Assembly: GCA_027310735.1 (NCBI GenBank)
Contig: DAIDAH010000008.1
Coordinates: forward strand, 1 to 23,478
DNA length: 23,478 bases
Direction of reading: 5' to 3'
Source of the DNA: Methylotenera sp.
GTDB lineage: Bacteria; Pseudomonadota; Gammaproteobacteria; Burkholderiales; Methylophilaceae
The position numbers and the translations under genes were made by a program. Position 1 is the first letter of the stretch. Each line of letters begins with the position of its first letter. Shown here in pieces: positions 1-7,772 of this stretch. The notes beneath the pieces are model-generated. The model was given only the letters and a program-made list of their open reading frames with translations, had not been told where the DNA came from and made no database searches.

Positions 1-889
1 CTCTAACAGCGCCTGCATCCAACGTTAATTTCCCTCGCAACTGCAAGTGATCCGCCAACCATTGCTTACGCGCCGCTGTTTTCATTTCCATGGTTTGCAA
101 ATGCGTACCGATAACTTCACCGGCTGCCAAACGCACCAATACGTTTAACTCACGACCTGAAGCAATCACTGTGTTTGCTCCGCTTCGTGAAGCACGCTTA
201 GCAGCAAGTATTTTTGTCAGCATGCCACCAGTACCAACGCTACTGCCCGCACCTCCAGCCATTTGTTCCAGCTTTGCATCACCAGCCGTAGCATGTTGTA
301 TAAATGTTGCACCGGGATCTTTACGCGGGTCAGCTGAATACAACCCCTGCTGATCCGTTAGAATTACCAGCGTATCAGCCTCTATCAGATTCGCCACCAA
401 TGAACCCAGAGTATCATTATCGCCAAAGCGAATCTCATCCGTCACAACAGTATCATTCTCGTTGATAATTGGGATGACTTTCAAATCCAGCAAAGTACGC
501 AAGGTACTACGTGCATTCAGATAGCGCTTTCTATCCGCCAAATCGTCATGTGTTAACAGCACCTGTGCGGTATGTAACTGATGCTGACTAAAGCAACTTT
601 CGTACATCTGCACCAAGCCCATTTGCCCAACTGCCGCAGCAGCCTGCAACTCATTGACAGCCGTTGGGCGTTTTTTCCAACCCAACCTTTGCATGCCTTC
701 AGCCACAGCACCACTGGAAACCAATACAATTTTCTTACCTTGCTGCGCTAACGCCGCAATCTGTGCCGCCCAACCAGCAATTGCAGCCTGATCGAGGCCA
801 TTGCCGTTATTAGTGACTAGACTGGAACCCACCTTGACAACGATAACCTTCGCATCAAGCAGCAAAGATTTAGACTCAGACAGCGTCAT
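1..889 (-). CDS. proB: Glutamate 5-kinase, 3' end cut by window edge
   Basis: Phosphorylates the gamma-carboxyl of L-glutamate with ATP, the first step of proline synthesis in the cytoplasm. The frame is open from the ATG at 889-887 to the window edge, about 296 codons; full-length ProB is roughly 370, so the end of the C-terminal PUA domain is missing. Amino-acid-kinase signatures are visible: VVKVGSSLVT near the N-terminus, VSSGAVAEGM around residues 57-66, then INENDTVV followed by RFGDND, and a VGTGGMLTK segment late in the kinase domain. The PUA domain begins near RGKLTLDAGAV at the edge. Its start lies inside the end of obgE in another frame (14-nt overlap), so translation is probably coupled to obgE. 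The obgE-proB order is usual in beta- and gammaproteobacteria. Confidence 0.95.
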   Translation of the reverse strand, partial: MTLSESKSLLLDAKVIVVKVGSSLVTNNGNGLDQAAIAGWAAQIAALAQQGKKIVLVSSGAVAEGMQRLGWKKRPTAVNELQAAAAVGQMGLVQMYESCFSQHQLHTAQVLLTHDDLADRKRYLNARSTLRTLLDLKVIPIINENDTVVTDEIRFGDNDTLGSLVANLIEADTLVILTDQQGLYSADPRKDPGATFIQHATAGDAKLEQMAGGAGSSVGTGGMLTKILAAKRASRSGANTVIASGRELNVLVRLAAGEVIGTHLQTMEMKTAARKQWLADHLQLRGKLTLDAGAVR

Positions 890-1949
890 TCCCAGCTTCT
901 TTTTCCACAACATCTTTATTATCAGACTCTAAGTTTGCAGCTTCTTTGCTTTCATCAATATGCTGCATAATCGCATATGTAAGCTCTTTACAACCTATGC
1001 CGCTAATCGCTGAAATCGCGAATACGCGACCTTGCCAACCGTAATCTTTAACGAACTGTTGCACAATCTCTTGCGAGTCTTGCAACATATCAATCTTATT
1101 CAGCACTAGCCAGCGTGGCTTGTTATAAAGCGCCTCATCATACTTACGTAGCTCTTCAACAATCGCTTTAGCCTCATGCACAGGATCTACCGCCTCATCA
1201 AATGGGGCAATATCAACCAAATGTAGCAATAATGACGTACGTTGCAAATGACGTAAAAACTGATGGCCAAGCCCTGCACCTTCAGCAGCACCTTCAATAA
1301 TTCCCGGAATATCCGCAATCACAAAGCTGCGCTCGGCATCTACGCGTACTACACCTAAATTCGGATGTAAGGTAGTAAACGGATAATCGGCTACTTTAGG
1401 TTTTGCTGCAGAAACAGAGCGAATAAATGTAGATTTACCCGCATTAGGCATCCCTAGCAAACCGACATCAGCCAACACTTTAAGCTCCAGATACAGCTCA
1501 AACTCTTCGCCAGGATCGCCCTTAGTACATTGACGCGGCGCGCGGTTTAAGCTGGATTTAAAATGCACATTCCCCAAACCACCTTTACCGCCAGAGGCCA
1601 TCTGCGCGCGCTGACCGTGCTCACTCAAATCCACAAGCATTTGCTCACTGGATTTATCTGAAATCACTGTCCCGACTGGTACACGCAAAATCATATCTTC
1701 GCCTTTGGCACCGTAGCACTCAGCGCTACGTCCATTTTCACCACGTTGCGCCCTGAAAGTGCGCGTGTAACGATAATCAACCAAAGTATTGATGTTACGG
1801 TCTGCCTCTATGATGATAGAGCCACCGCGGCCGCCGTCACCGCCGCTAGGTCCACCCAAAGGCTCATATTTTTCACGACGAAAAGTTGCAACGCCGTTAC
1901 CGCCGTCACCTGCGTAAATCTTAATCGTTGCTTCGTCTATAAATTTCAT
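876..1949 (-). CDS. obgE: Obg-family GTPase ObgE/CgtA
   Basis: Essential GTPase associated with the large ribosomal subunit and with the stress response. The 357-residue length fits the family. The glycine-rich Obg fold covers residues 1-159 (GDGGNG, GGPSGGDGGRGG). The G domain follows with P-loop GMPNAGKS at 166-173, switch I PFTTL at 190-194, DIPG at 213-216, NKID at 284-287 and a SAISG motif further on. The C-terminal tail is short and acidic (ends EKEAGNDAV). There is no clear Shine-Dalgarno before the ATG at 1949, and a strong terminator sits only about 15 nt upstream, so expression probably depends on read-through from rplU-rpmA or on a promoter I could not identify. The downstream proB overlaps by 14 nt. 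Confidence 0.97.
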   Translation of the reverse strand: MKFIDEATIKIYAGDGGNGVATFRREKYEPLGGPSGGDGGRGGSIIIEADRNINTLVDYRYTRTFRAQRGENGRSAECYGAKGEDMILRVPVGTVISDKSSEQMLVDLSEHGQRAQMASGGKGGLGNVHFKSSLNRAPRQCTKGDPGEEFELYLELKVLADVGLLGMPNAGKSTFIRSVSAAKPKVADYPFTTLHPNLGVVRVDAERSFVIADIPGIIEGAAEGAGLGHQFLRHLQRTSLLLHLVDIAPFDEAVDPVHEAKAIVEELRKYDEALYNKPRWLVLNKIDMLQDSQEIVQQFVKDYGWQGRVFAISAISGIGCKELTYAIMQHIDESKEAANLESDNKDVVEKEAGNDAV

Positions 1950-1963
1950 ATGTAGAGTTTACC

Positions 1964-1996
1964 AAATAAAAAAGCCCCATCAAACGATGAGGCTTT
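1964..1996 (-). terminator. Rho-independent terminator after rpmA
   Basis: On the minus strand an 11-bp stem (arms 1996-1986 and 1981-1971, one G-T wobble, AAAGCCTCATC with GATGGGGCTTT) closes a 4-nt loop and is followed by TTTATTT. It lies between rpmA and obgE, ending the ribosomal-protein transcript or attenuating transcription into obgE-proB. The plus-strand reading has a poorer T tract. Confidence 0.85.
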
Positions 1997-2012
1997 AATA
2001 AAACCGTTTAAC

Positions 2013-2273
2013 TTAAGCTGCAACGACGATGCTAACTGTATGGCGTTTCAATGCACCCTTAACTGCGAAAGCTACTTTACCATCTGCTTTTGCATACAAA
2101 GTGTGATCTTTACCCATACCAACATTTTCACCAGCATGCATTTTTGTACCACGTTGACGCACGATAATGCTGCCAGCCGAAACGAACTGCTCACCAAATG
2201 CTTTAACACCTAATCGTTGTGCGTGTGAATCGCGACCATTACGTGAACTACCGCCTGCTTTTTTATGTGCCAT
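2013..2273 (-). CDS. rpmA: 50S ribosomal protein L27
   Basis: Large-subunit ribosomal protein whose N-terminus reaches toward the peptidyl-transferase centre. The 86-residue length is normal. The N-terminus MAHKKAGGSSRNGRDSHAQR is the L27 signature, and GGSSRNGRDS, IIVRQRGTK and GKDHTLYAKADG are characteristic. It follows rplU by 46 nt on the same strand and is read from the rplU promoter. A purine-rich stretch (TTAGAGAAA) precedes the ATG. It ends just before the terminator at 1964-1996. Confidence 0.98.
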   Translation of the reverse strand: MAHKKAGGSSRNGRDSHAQRLGVKAFGEQFVSAGSIIVRQRGTKMHAGENVGMGKDHTLYAKADGKVAFAVKGALKRHTVSIVVAA

Positions 2274-2319
2274 TTTTCTCTAATCCTTAATCTTGATCTG
2301 CAAGTAGGTTACTTTTAAC

Positions 2320-2634
2320 TTACTTAGCAGCGATTGCTTCAATCTTAATTTCAGTAAAACTTTGGCGATGGCCTTGTGTTTTACGATAATGTTTACGACG
2401 ACGGAATTTAAAAATCATTACCTTGTCGCCACGACCATGTGAAACCACTGTTGCTTTAACAGTTGCACCTTTGATAATAGGTGAGCCAATCGTTGTTTTA
2501 TCGCCATCTGAAACCATTAAGATTTGATCTAAGGTAACAGTAGCGCCAACTTCAGCTTCTAGCTTTTCAACTTTTAATCTTTCGCCTGCAACTACGCGAT
2601 ATTGCTTACCACCAGTTTTGATTACTGCATACAT
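2320..2634 (-). CDS. rplU: 50S ribosomal protein L21
   Basis: Large-subunit protein that binds 23S rRNA. It has 104 residues, the usual length. Signatures are MYAVIKTGGKQYRV at the N-terminus, LKVEKL, and the basic C-terminal FKFRRRKHYRKTQGHRQ. It is the first gene of rplU-rpmA on the minus strand, with an AAAGG Shine-Dalgarno upstream of its ATG and a near-consensus sigma-70 promoter at 2672-2700. Confidence 0.98.
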   Translation of the reverse strand: MYAVIKTGGKQYRVVAGERLKVEKLEAEVGATVTLDQILMVSDGDKTTIGSPIIKGATVKATVVSHGRGDKVMIFKFRRRKHYRKTQGHRQSFTEIKIEAIAAK

Positions 2635-2671
2635 GATTATGCCTTTAACTCATACTTCAAAAGAATCGCGC

Positions 2672-2700
2672 ATTCTACGCAATTAATTCTGCAATGTAAA
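2672..2700 (-). promoter_or_regulatory. Sigma-70-type promoter of rplU-rpmA
   Basis: On the minus strand TTTACA (2700-2695) and TAGAAT (2677-2672) are separated by exactly 17 bp, leaving a leader of about 35 nt before rplU. Both boxes are close to consensus and there is no competing candidate nearby. Confidence 0.7.
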
Positions 2701-2812
2701 CCTCAATCGCGAGTCGAATCAAAAAAATAACTATACAGTTAATATTTATCAACTTCCACAACGAACAATTTCACCATACTTGCTCACTAGATGGGTGCGC
2801 AAAAGCTGGCTG

Positions 2813-2821
2813 TGCTAGAAT
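2813..2821 (+). promoter_or_regulatory. Extended -10 promoter candidate for ispB
   Basis: TGCTAGAAT is a TGn-extended -10 element about 28 nt before the GTG start of ispB. The -35 region is not recognisable, as is often the case with extended -10 promoters. Confidence 0.45.
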
Positions 2822-2848
2822 AATTATTACTTTTACAGGTTTATTACC

Positions 2849-3832
2849 GTGACGCCGAGCACCAGCCAATTAGAAACAATTCAATCTTGTATTCATAACG
2901 ACATTCAAGCGGTTAACACAGCTATCGAGCAATCATTATACTCTGATGTTGACTTAGTAAAACAAATTGCACACTACATCATCAACAGCGGTGGAAAACG
3001 CTTGCGACCTAAGCTGGTATTACTCTCAGCAGGACTGTTTGGAGAGGTGAAGCCGCAACACCATCAATTAGCAGCTGTAGTTGAATTCATACACACAGCT
3101 ACGCTACTGCATGATGACGTAGTAGATGAATCCGAGAAGCGTCGCGGAAAAAATACTGCAAATGCAATATTTGGCAATGCTGCTAGCGTACTTGTAGGCG
3201 ACTTCGTCTATTCACGCGCATTCCAAATGATGGTTGCAGTACAAAACATGCGCGTCATGGAAGTATTAAGCGACGCGACCAACATCATTGCTGAAGGCGA
3301 AGTGCTACAACTACTTAATGTACACAACGCAGACATTACCGACGAAGCCTATCTTCAAGTGATTCATTACAAAACCGCCAAACTGTTTGAAGCTGCCGCA
3401 CGTTTAGGAGCGATCGTCAGCCAAGCCAACCCTCAAGATGAAGATGCTTTGAGTCGCTATGGCATGCACATCGGCACGGCATTTCAATTAATCGACGATG
3501 TACTGGATTTAAGTGGCGATGCACTAGAAATCGGCAAAAATCTGGGGGATGACTTAAGTGAAGGAAAACCAACACTACCCTTACTATACGCAATGCGCAC
3601 CGGCAACGACACTGAAGCCGCCACAATTAAGCATGCAATAGAACAAGGAGGATTGGAGGACTTACCAGCTGTATTATCCGCAGTTGAAAGCACTGGCGCT
3701 TTAGACCACGTTCGCAAGCTTGCTACCAGAGAAGCCGAACTAGCTTGCTCAGCCATTGCACATTTTACCGACTCACCTTACAAACAAGCAATGCTTCATT
3801 TGGCCAGATTCTCTGTAAGCAGAACTTATTAA
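2849..3832 (+). CDS. ispB: Octaprenyl diphosphate synthase, trans-polyprenyl synthase family
   Basis: Extends farnesyl diphosphate with isopentenyl diphosphate to make the ubiquinone side chain. The 327 residues match the family length. The first aspartate-rich motif is DDVVDE at 89-94 followed by RRGK, the second is DDVLD at 216-220 preceded by FQLI, and GGKRLRP at 48-54 binds the homoallylic substrate. The start is a GTG with only a weak upstream CAGG, but conservation begins soon after it and no better in-frame start is present. It is divergent from rplU, a neighbourhood common in proteobacteria. The exact chain length (C40) is inferred from family and context. Confidence 0.95.
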   Translation: MTPSTSQLETIQSCIHNDIQAVNTAIEQSLYSDVDLVKQIAHYIINSGGKRLRPKLVLLSAGLFGEVKPQHHQLAAVVEFIHTATLLHDDVVDESEKRRGKNTANAIFGNAASVLVGDFVYSRAFQMMVAVQNMRVMEVLSDATNIIAEGEVLQLLNVHNADITDEAYLQVIHYKTAKLFEAAARLGAIVSQANPQDEDALSRYGMHIGTAFQLIDDVLDLSGDALEIGKNLGDDLSEGKPTLPLLYAMRTGNDTEAATIKHAIEQGGLEDLPAVLSAVESTGALDHVRKLATREAELACSAIAHFTDSPYKQAMLHLARFSVSRTY

Positions 3833-3879
3833 CCTCCTCAGAATATTTCAAGCGAGTTAATCGAACAAAAAATACTTTT

Positions 3880-4251
3880 CTAATTCAGGATGATTTGCTC
3901 ACCACTATCGGCATGAAAGTAAGTTAAGTGAGCGCAATCACTGGCGCCAGATGTTAATGAGCCATCGAACACAGATTTACCTTCAACATCAACAACTGCA
4001 TAGCCATTATGATAAAGAGTTACCTCAGCTAATTTTGGTGAAAGCTTAGAGCCCTGACGCATCGCAAAGCTAATGCAGTTTTCTTCTTCAGCCTCAGAAT
4101 ACACCTCCCAATCACGCCCACCTGCCAACTGTGACAACCAGCTAGGCAAATCCACTTCAACACGACAAATAACAGGCTCATCCCACTCTGGATGATGCAC
4201 TTCTGAGCGCACTAACTCTATTATATCTTGCTGATTGGTTGTTTCTATCAT
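3880..4251 (-). CDS. Hypothetical acidic 123-residue protein
   Basis: I do not recognise this protein. It has no signal peptide or membrane segment and is rich in acidic residues, with WDEPVICRVEVDLPSWL in the first half and YHNGYAVVDVEGKSVFDG in the second, suggesting a small soluble mixed alpha/beta fold. AGAGGGA lies 7 nt before the ATG at 4251, and a TATAAT element lies upstream, so it is probably a real gene. It converges with ispB; no terminator hairpin was seen in the 47 nt between them. It is transcribed divergently from pilD and there is no link to that operon beyond position. Confidence 0.75.
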   Translation of the reverse strand: MIETTNQQDIIELVRSEVHHPEWDEPVICRVEVDLPSWLSQLAGGRDWEVYSEAEEENCISFAMRQGSKLSPKLAEVTLYHNGYAVVDVEGKSVFDGSLTSGASDCAHLTYFHADSGEQIILN

Positions 4252-4279
4252 CGCATTTCCCTCTTGCTATAGTACTGTC

Positions 4280-4285
4280 ATTATA
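4280..4285 (-). promoter_or_regulatory. Possible -10 box for the hypothetical gene
   Basis: A perfect TATAAT on the minus strand lies about 30 nt before the gene that starts at 4251. No convincing -35 is present at 17 bp; an alternative pairing is TTGTAA with TACTAT at an 18-bp spacing just downstream. Confidence 0.35.
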
Positions 4286-4430
4286 ATGTTGATTACAATA
4301 TTTACCTTTATGTTTGTGGCAACACACCAAAATTTCAAGGCCACATGAAATCTTTCTCAACACCAATCATGATGCGGACTAATAAAATTCAACTTACCAC
4401 ATATCACTAACGCGAAGACATTACGTTTAG

Positions 4431-4461
4431 TTTACAATTTGCCTACCGCAGTGATTAAAAT
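4431..4461 (+). promoter_or_regulatory. Possible promoter of pilD-coaE-zapD-yacG
   Basis: TTTACA at 4431-4436 is followed by the A/T-rich TTAAAA or TAAAAT at an 18-19 bp spacing, about 25-30 nt before the pilD ATG. The spacing is long, so this is a moderate candidate only. Confidence 0.35.
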
Positions 4462-4485
4462 ATTAAACAAAAATTAAGGACCATC

Positions 4486-5355
4486 ATGCCCAGCGAACTC
4501 GTTGAGATTTCAAACATTCTGCAACAAAACAGTAGTATTTTCATAACACTATCTGTCACTCTAGGCCTGATGGTAGGAAGCTTTTTGAATGTCGTCATTC
4601 ATAGATTACCTAAAATAATGGAGCGCGAATGGCACAACAATTGCCTAGAACTCCAAGGCAAAGAGATTCCAGAGGCAATTAAATACACGCTCGCAAATCC
4701 ACGCTCAGCCTGTCCAAAATGCGGACACATGATCAGCGCCTTAGAAAACATCCCTATCATTAGTTACTTAGTATTGAGGGGCAAATGCCGTAACTGCAAA
4801 AATCCCATTGGCATGCGTTACCCACTTATCGAAGCGCTCACAGGCATTTTGATTGGCCTAGTAAGTTGGAAATTTGGTTACAGCGCCACCACTATTTTTG
4901 CTTGGGCACTCACCTTCGCCCTTATTGCATTAACCTTTATTGATTTTGATACGCAGCTATTACCTGATGATATTACCCTACCACTGCTTTGGCTAGGACT
5001 ATTATTCAACTTAAATGCCGGTTTTACAGACTTGAAATCAGCCGTCATTGGTGCAGTTGCAGGCTACCTAATATTATGGTCAATCTATTGGCTATTTAAG
5101 TTAGTGACTGGTAAAGAAGGCATGGGTTATGGTGACTTTAAATTACTAGCGGCCATTGGCGCATGGTTTGGCTGGCAATTGCTCCCTGCAGTTATTTTAC
5201 TATCATCAGTACTCGGTGCAATTATTGGCATAGGTTTAATTGTACTCACCAAACGCGGCCGCGAAGTCCCCATGCCATTTGGGCCATTCTTAGCGATAGG
5301 CGGAGTAGCCGCATTGTTTTTAGGCAAAGAACTAGCTAGCTTATATTTATACTGA
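4486..5355 (+). CDS. pilD: Type IV prepilin leader peptidase / N-methyltransferase
   Basis: Inner-membrane aspartyl protease that cuts the leader from type IV prepilins and type II secretion pseudopilins and methylates the new N-terminus. The 289 residues contain the N-terminal GSFLNVVIHRLP motif (31-42), a cytoplasmic zinc site with CPKC at 76-79 and CRNC at 101-104, the first catalytic aspartate in FIDFD (151-155), and the second in GMGYGDFK (D217). Several hydrophobic helices follow, with VPMPFGPFLAIGG near the C-terminus. AAGGA lies before the ATG. It heads pilD-coaE-zapD-yacG. In many relatives pilB and pilC come directly before pilD; here they are absent and an unrelated gene on the other strand takes their place. 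Confidence 0.96.
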   Translation: MPSELVEISNILQQNSSIFITLSVTLGLMVGSFLNVVIHRLPKIMEREWHNNCLELQGKEIPEAIKYTLANPRSACPKCGHMISALENIPIISYLVLRGKCRNCKNPIGMRYPLIEALTGILIGLVSWKFGYSATTIFAWALTFALIALTFIDFDTQLLPDDITLPLLWLGLLFNLNAGFTDLKSAVIGAVAGYLILWSIYWLFKLVTGKEGMGYGDFKLLAAIGAWFGWQLLPAVILLSSVLGAIIGIGLIVLTKRGREVPMPFGPFLAIGGVAALFLGKELASLYLY

Positions 5356-5381
5356 ATATTAGCTCTGAAACACTATCTACA

Positions 5382-6026
5382 ATGCGCTTAAACTCAACCT
5401 TAATTCACACCCCGATTGTCGCACTAACAGGCGGCATAGGCTCGGGAAAAAGTGAAGCAGCAAAGCAGTTTGAAAAGCTAGGCGTACCTGTAGTTGATAC
5501 AGATGTCATTGCACATGAATTGACCGCTCCTGGCATGCCAATCCTTAAGGAAATCAATCGTATTTTTAATGGCAATTTCCTCATGCATGACGGCACCCTA
5601 GACCGGACAAAATTACGTGCCTATGTATTCAACAATAATACCGAGCGACTTAAACTTGAAGCACTAATACACCCAGCCATTTATCAGCGCACAATCACAA
5701 AATTGATTGAAAATGAAAAAAGTTCACCTCCTATATATCAAGTAATCGTTGTGCCGCTGCTATTTGAAAGTAATCGCTACAGTGGCCTTGCGCATACAAA
5801 ACTGGTGATTGACTGCGATGAAAACCTGCAAATCCAGCGCGCCATGGCGCGTAGCAAACTGACCGAATCGGAAGTGACATCAATGATGCGCGCGCAAATT
5901 TCAAGAACTGTTCGTCTCAGCCTTGCTGATGATGTGATAGAAAACAATGGATCCCTCACAGAACTGAAAGAAAAAATTAACGAATTTCATAAAAAGTTCA
6001 TTAAAACTTGCATAGTTAGCAAATAA
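5382..6026 (+). CDS. coaE: Dephospho-CoA kinase
   Basis: Phosphorylates the ribose 3'-OH of dephospho-CoA, the last step of coenzyme A synthesis. The 214 residues include the P-loop GGIGSGKS at 17-24, then VVDTDVIAHELT (the D-x-D-x-I-AHE motif of CoaE), LIHPAIY, VVPLLFES and a LID-like segment with MARSKLTESEV. It starts 26 nt after pilD on the same strand. No strong Shine-Dalgarno is visible, which fits translational coupling to pilD. Confidence 0.95.
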   Translation: MRLNSTLIHTPIVALTGGIGSGKSEAAKQFEKLGVPVVDTDVIAHELTAPGMPILKEINRIFNGNFLMHDGTLDRTKLRAYVFNNNTERLKLEALIHPAIYQRTITKLIENEKSSPPIYQVIVVPLLFESNRYSGLAHTKLVIDCDENLQIQRAMARSKLTESEVTSMMRAQISRTVRLSLADDVIENNGSLTELKEKINEFHKKFIKTCIVSK

Positions 6027-6108
6027 CTTTGATAATTCAGTTCAACTTTAAATTGTATTGAAATTTAACATTAGGTGCAGCGCTATTTGGTTAACTATGC
6101 AATAAATC

Positions 6109-6867
6109 ATGCCTAGCTACGACTACCCTTTTAACGAGCGTATACGCACATTATTGCGCGTGGAGGACTTATGCGCCAAAGTTCTGCACAACGTAGAAGC
6201 CGGACATGAACACCACCATCACTCAGCTCTGCTTACGCTGTTACAGATTCTGGATGTTGTAGATCGCGCAGAATTAAAATTAGATTTACTGCAGGAACTG
6301 GAGCGCCAAAGACTAACAATGAGCGCGCTCATTGGCAACCCAGCCATCGCCGCAGACACATTACAATCCATTCTGAACAATATCGACATTGCTGCAGAAG
6401 CACTACGAGCCGAAACAACCAAACTAGGTCAAACTTTACGTGCAAACGAATGGTTAATGAGTATTAAACAACGAGCTGGTATTCCAGGCGGCGTTTGTGA
6501 GTTTGATGTACCTTCATACCACTACTGGCTAGGTCTAGGTGAGGCAAGACGCAGACAGGACTTTCAATCATGGCTAACACCGCTCATGCCTATGCACCAA
6601 GCGATTGGTATCATCTTACATATATTACGTGGCAGCGGCTTCACCACGCAACTAATCGCCAATAAAGGCGCATATCAGCAAATGCTCAGCGGCGCTAAAC
6701 CAGCGCAAATGTTAAGAATAGAAGTTGCGGATGATGTCACCTGCTTCCCAGAAGTCAGTGCCAATAAATATGCAATTAACATACGATTCAACACTCTTGA
6801 TTGCTCACAAAAACCGCAGAAATATGATGAAGATGTCAAATTCACATTGACCCTTTGTAATTTATAA
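6109..6867 (+). CDS. zapD: Cell division protein ZapD (YacF/DUF1342)
   Basis: FtsZ-binding protein that bundles protofilaments at the Z-ring. The 252 residues match the family. The N-terminus YDYPFNERIRTLLRVEDL is the ZapD signature, followed by a helical region with LDVVDRAELKLDLLQELERQ and a C-terminal beta domain with YHYWLGLGEARRRQDFQSWL and LRIEV. It has no membrane segment. Its place between coaE and yacG is the standard arrangement in proteobacteria. Confidence 0.93.
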   Translation: MPSYDYPFNERIRTLLRVEDLCAKVLHNVEAGHEHHHHSALLTLLQILDVVDRAELKLDLLQELERQRLTMSALIGNPAIAADTLQSILNNIDIAAEALRAETTKLGQTLRANEWLMSIKQRAGIPGGVCEFDVPSYHYWLGLGEARRRQDFQSWLTPLMPMHQAIGIILHILRGSGFTTQLIANKGAYQQMLSGAKPAQMLRIEVADDVTCFPEVSANKYAINIRFNTLDCSQKPQKYDEDVKFTLTLCNL

Positions 6868-6946
6868 TTGCCAATGTGATTTTTACTAATCTATAAACCA
6901 ACAACGCACTACCATCAGCCCTTAAATTAATTTATCCGCATAAAAC

Positions 6947-7156
6947 ATGGTCACCATTAAAAAACGCATGGTTGCATGCCCTAACTGCAGCAAGTTATCC
7001 GAGTTTGCACCGAGCAATGCCTTCCGTCCTTTTTGTAGTGAGCGCTGCAAATTGATTGATTTAGGTTTATGGGCAAGCGAGCAATATGCCATTCCGGAGA
7101 ACGCTAAGCATGACGACCTTTCGAATGAAAATGCTAACGACTTCTCAAGTCATTAA
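6947..7156 (+). CDS. yacG: DNA gyrase inhibitor YacG, zinc-binding
   Basis: Small zinc protein that binds GyrB and blocks DNA binding by gyrase. The 69 residues hold a four-cysteine site: C11 and C14 (CPNC), then C30 and C34 (FCSERCK), followed by LIDLGLWASEQYAIP, typical of the family. A second ATG at codon 8 is a possible alternative start and would leave the zinc site intact. It ends the pilD-coaE-zapD-yacG group. Confidence 0.93.
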   Translation: MVTIKKRMVACPNCSKLSEFAPSNAFRPFCSERCKLIDLGLWASEQYAIPENAKHDDLSNENANDFSSH

Positions 7157-7214
7157 TGACACAAAATCCACCGCATTAATTTCATTCTTTAACTTTTAAT
7201 TTGAGAGCCTGACT

Positions 7215-7712
7215 ATGCAAAGCATTTTAAGTAAACACTTTTTTAGCAAGGCATTGTTTTTATCACTAGCGATAAGCATGATCAATATCGCAAATGCGGC
7301 TACTACTGGTTCAGAGATAGTTTCGATACAGGGCGCATGGGTTCGCCCAACCAATCCTGGCCAAGAAGTTGGCGCCGCCTACATGACACTAACCAGTTCA
7401 CAGAACGTAACCTTGGTCAGCGTGGAAAGTGATGTGACTAAAAGCGTAGAAATACACAACATGTCGATGCAAAATGGCGTCATGAAAATGCGCATGCTCG
7501 ATTCATTGCCACTCAGTGCTGGCAAGCCATATAAACTTGCGCCTGGCGGCTTTCATTTGATGCTATTTGACCTAAAAAAACCACTTGCTATAGGTGATCA
7601 AGTAAATTTCGTGCTGAATTTCAAAACGACAAAAAACAAAAAACCTGTTGAGTTCAAGCAACAGATCAAAGCGACAGTGCAATCTTCAGCAGATGAAAAT
7701 GCCAAACACTGA
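7215..7712 (+). CDS. Periplasmic copper chaperone PCu(A)C
   Basis: Carries Cu(I) in the periplasm, in known relatives to the CuA site or CuB site of cytochrome oxidase. A signal peptide ends near NANA (about residue 28), after a hydrophobic stretch. The copper site fits the family pattern H-x10-M-x21-H-x-M exactly: H81, M92, H114 and M116. The 165 residues are a normal length. The gene stands after yacG and converges with the Nudix gene. No oxidase or SCO gene is in the window, so the partner is inferred from family only. Confidence 0.9.
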   Translation: MQSILSKHFFSKALFLSLAISMINIANAATTGSEIVSIQGAWVRPTNPGQEVGAAYMTLTSSQNVTLVSVESDVTKSVEIHNMSMQNGVMKMRMLDSLPLSAGKPYKLAPGGFHLMLFDLKKPLAIGDQVNFVLNFKTTKNKKPVEFKQQIKATVQSSADENAKH

Positions 7713-7745
7713 CACACACAAATACTAGAACTTCTCTAATAACTT

Positions 7746-7765
7746 ATGCCGCTTGCCCACGGCAT
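7746..7765. terminator. Weak hairpin between convergent genes
   Basis: ATGCCG (7746-7751) and CGGCAT (7760-7765) enclose an 8-nt loop between the ends of the copper chaperone and the Nudix gene. Neither side has a real T tract, so termination is only a possibility. Confidence 0.25.
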
Positions 7766-7772
7766 TAATATA

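Noticed and set aside
90..353. An 87-codon plus-strand frame at the left edge
   Set aside because: Antisense shadow of proB, whose kinase motifs are unmistakable.
4178..4366. A 62-codon frame overlapping the start of the hypothetical gene
   Set aside because: It overlaps the better-supported frame that has AGAGGGA and an ATG, and its composition is not protein-like.
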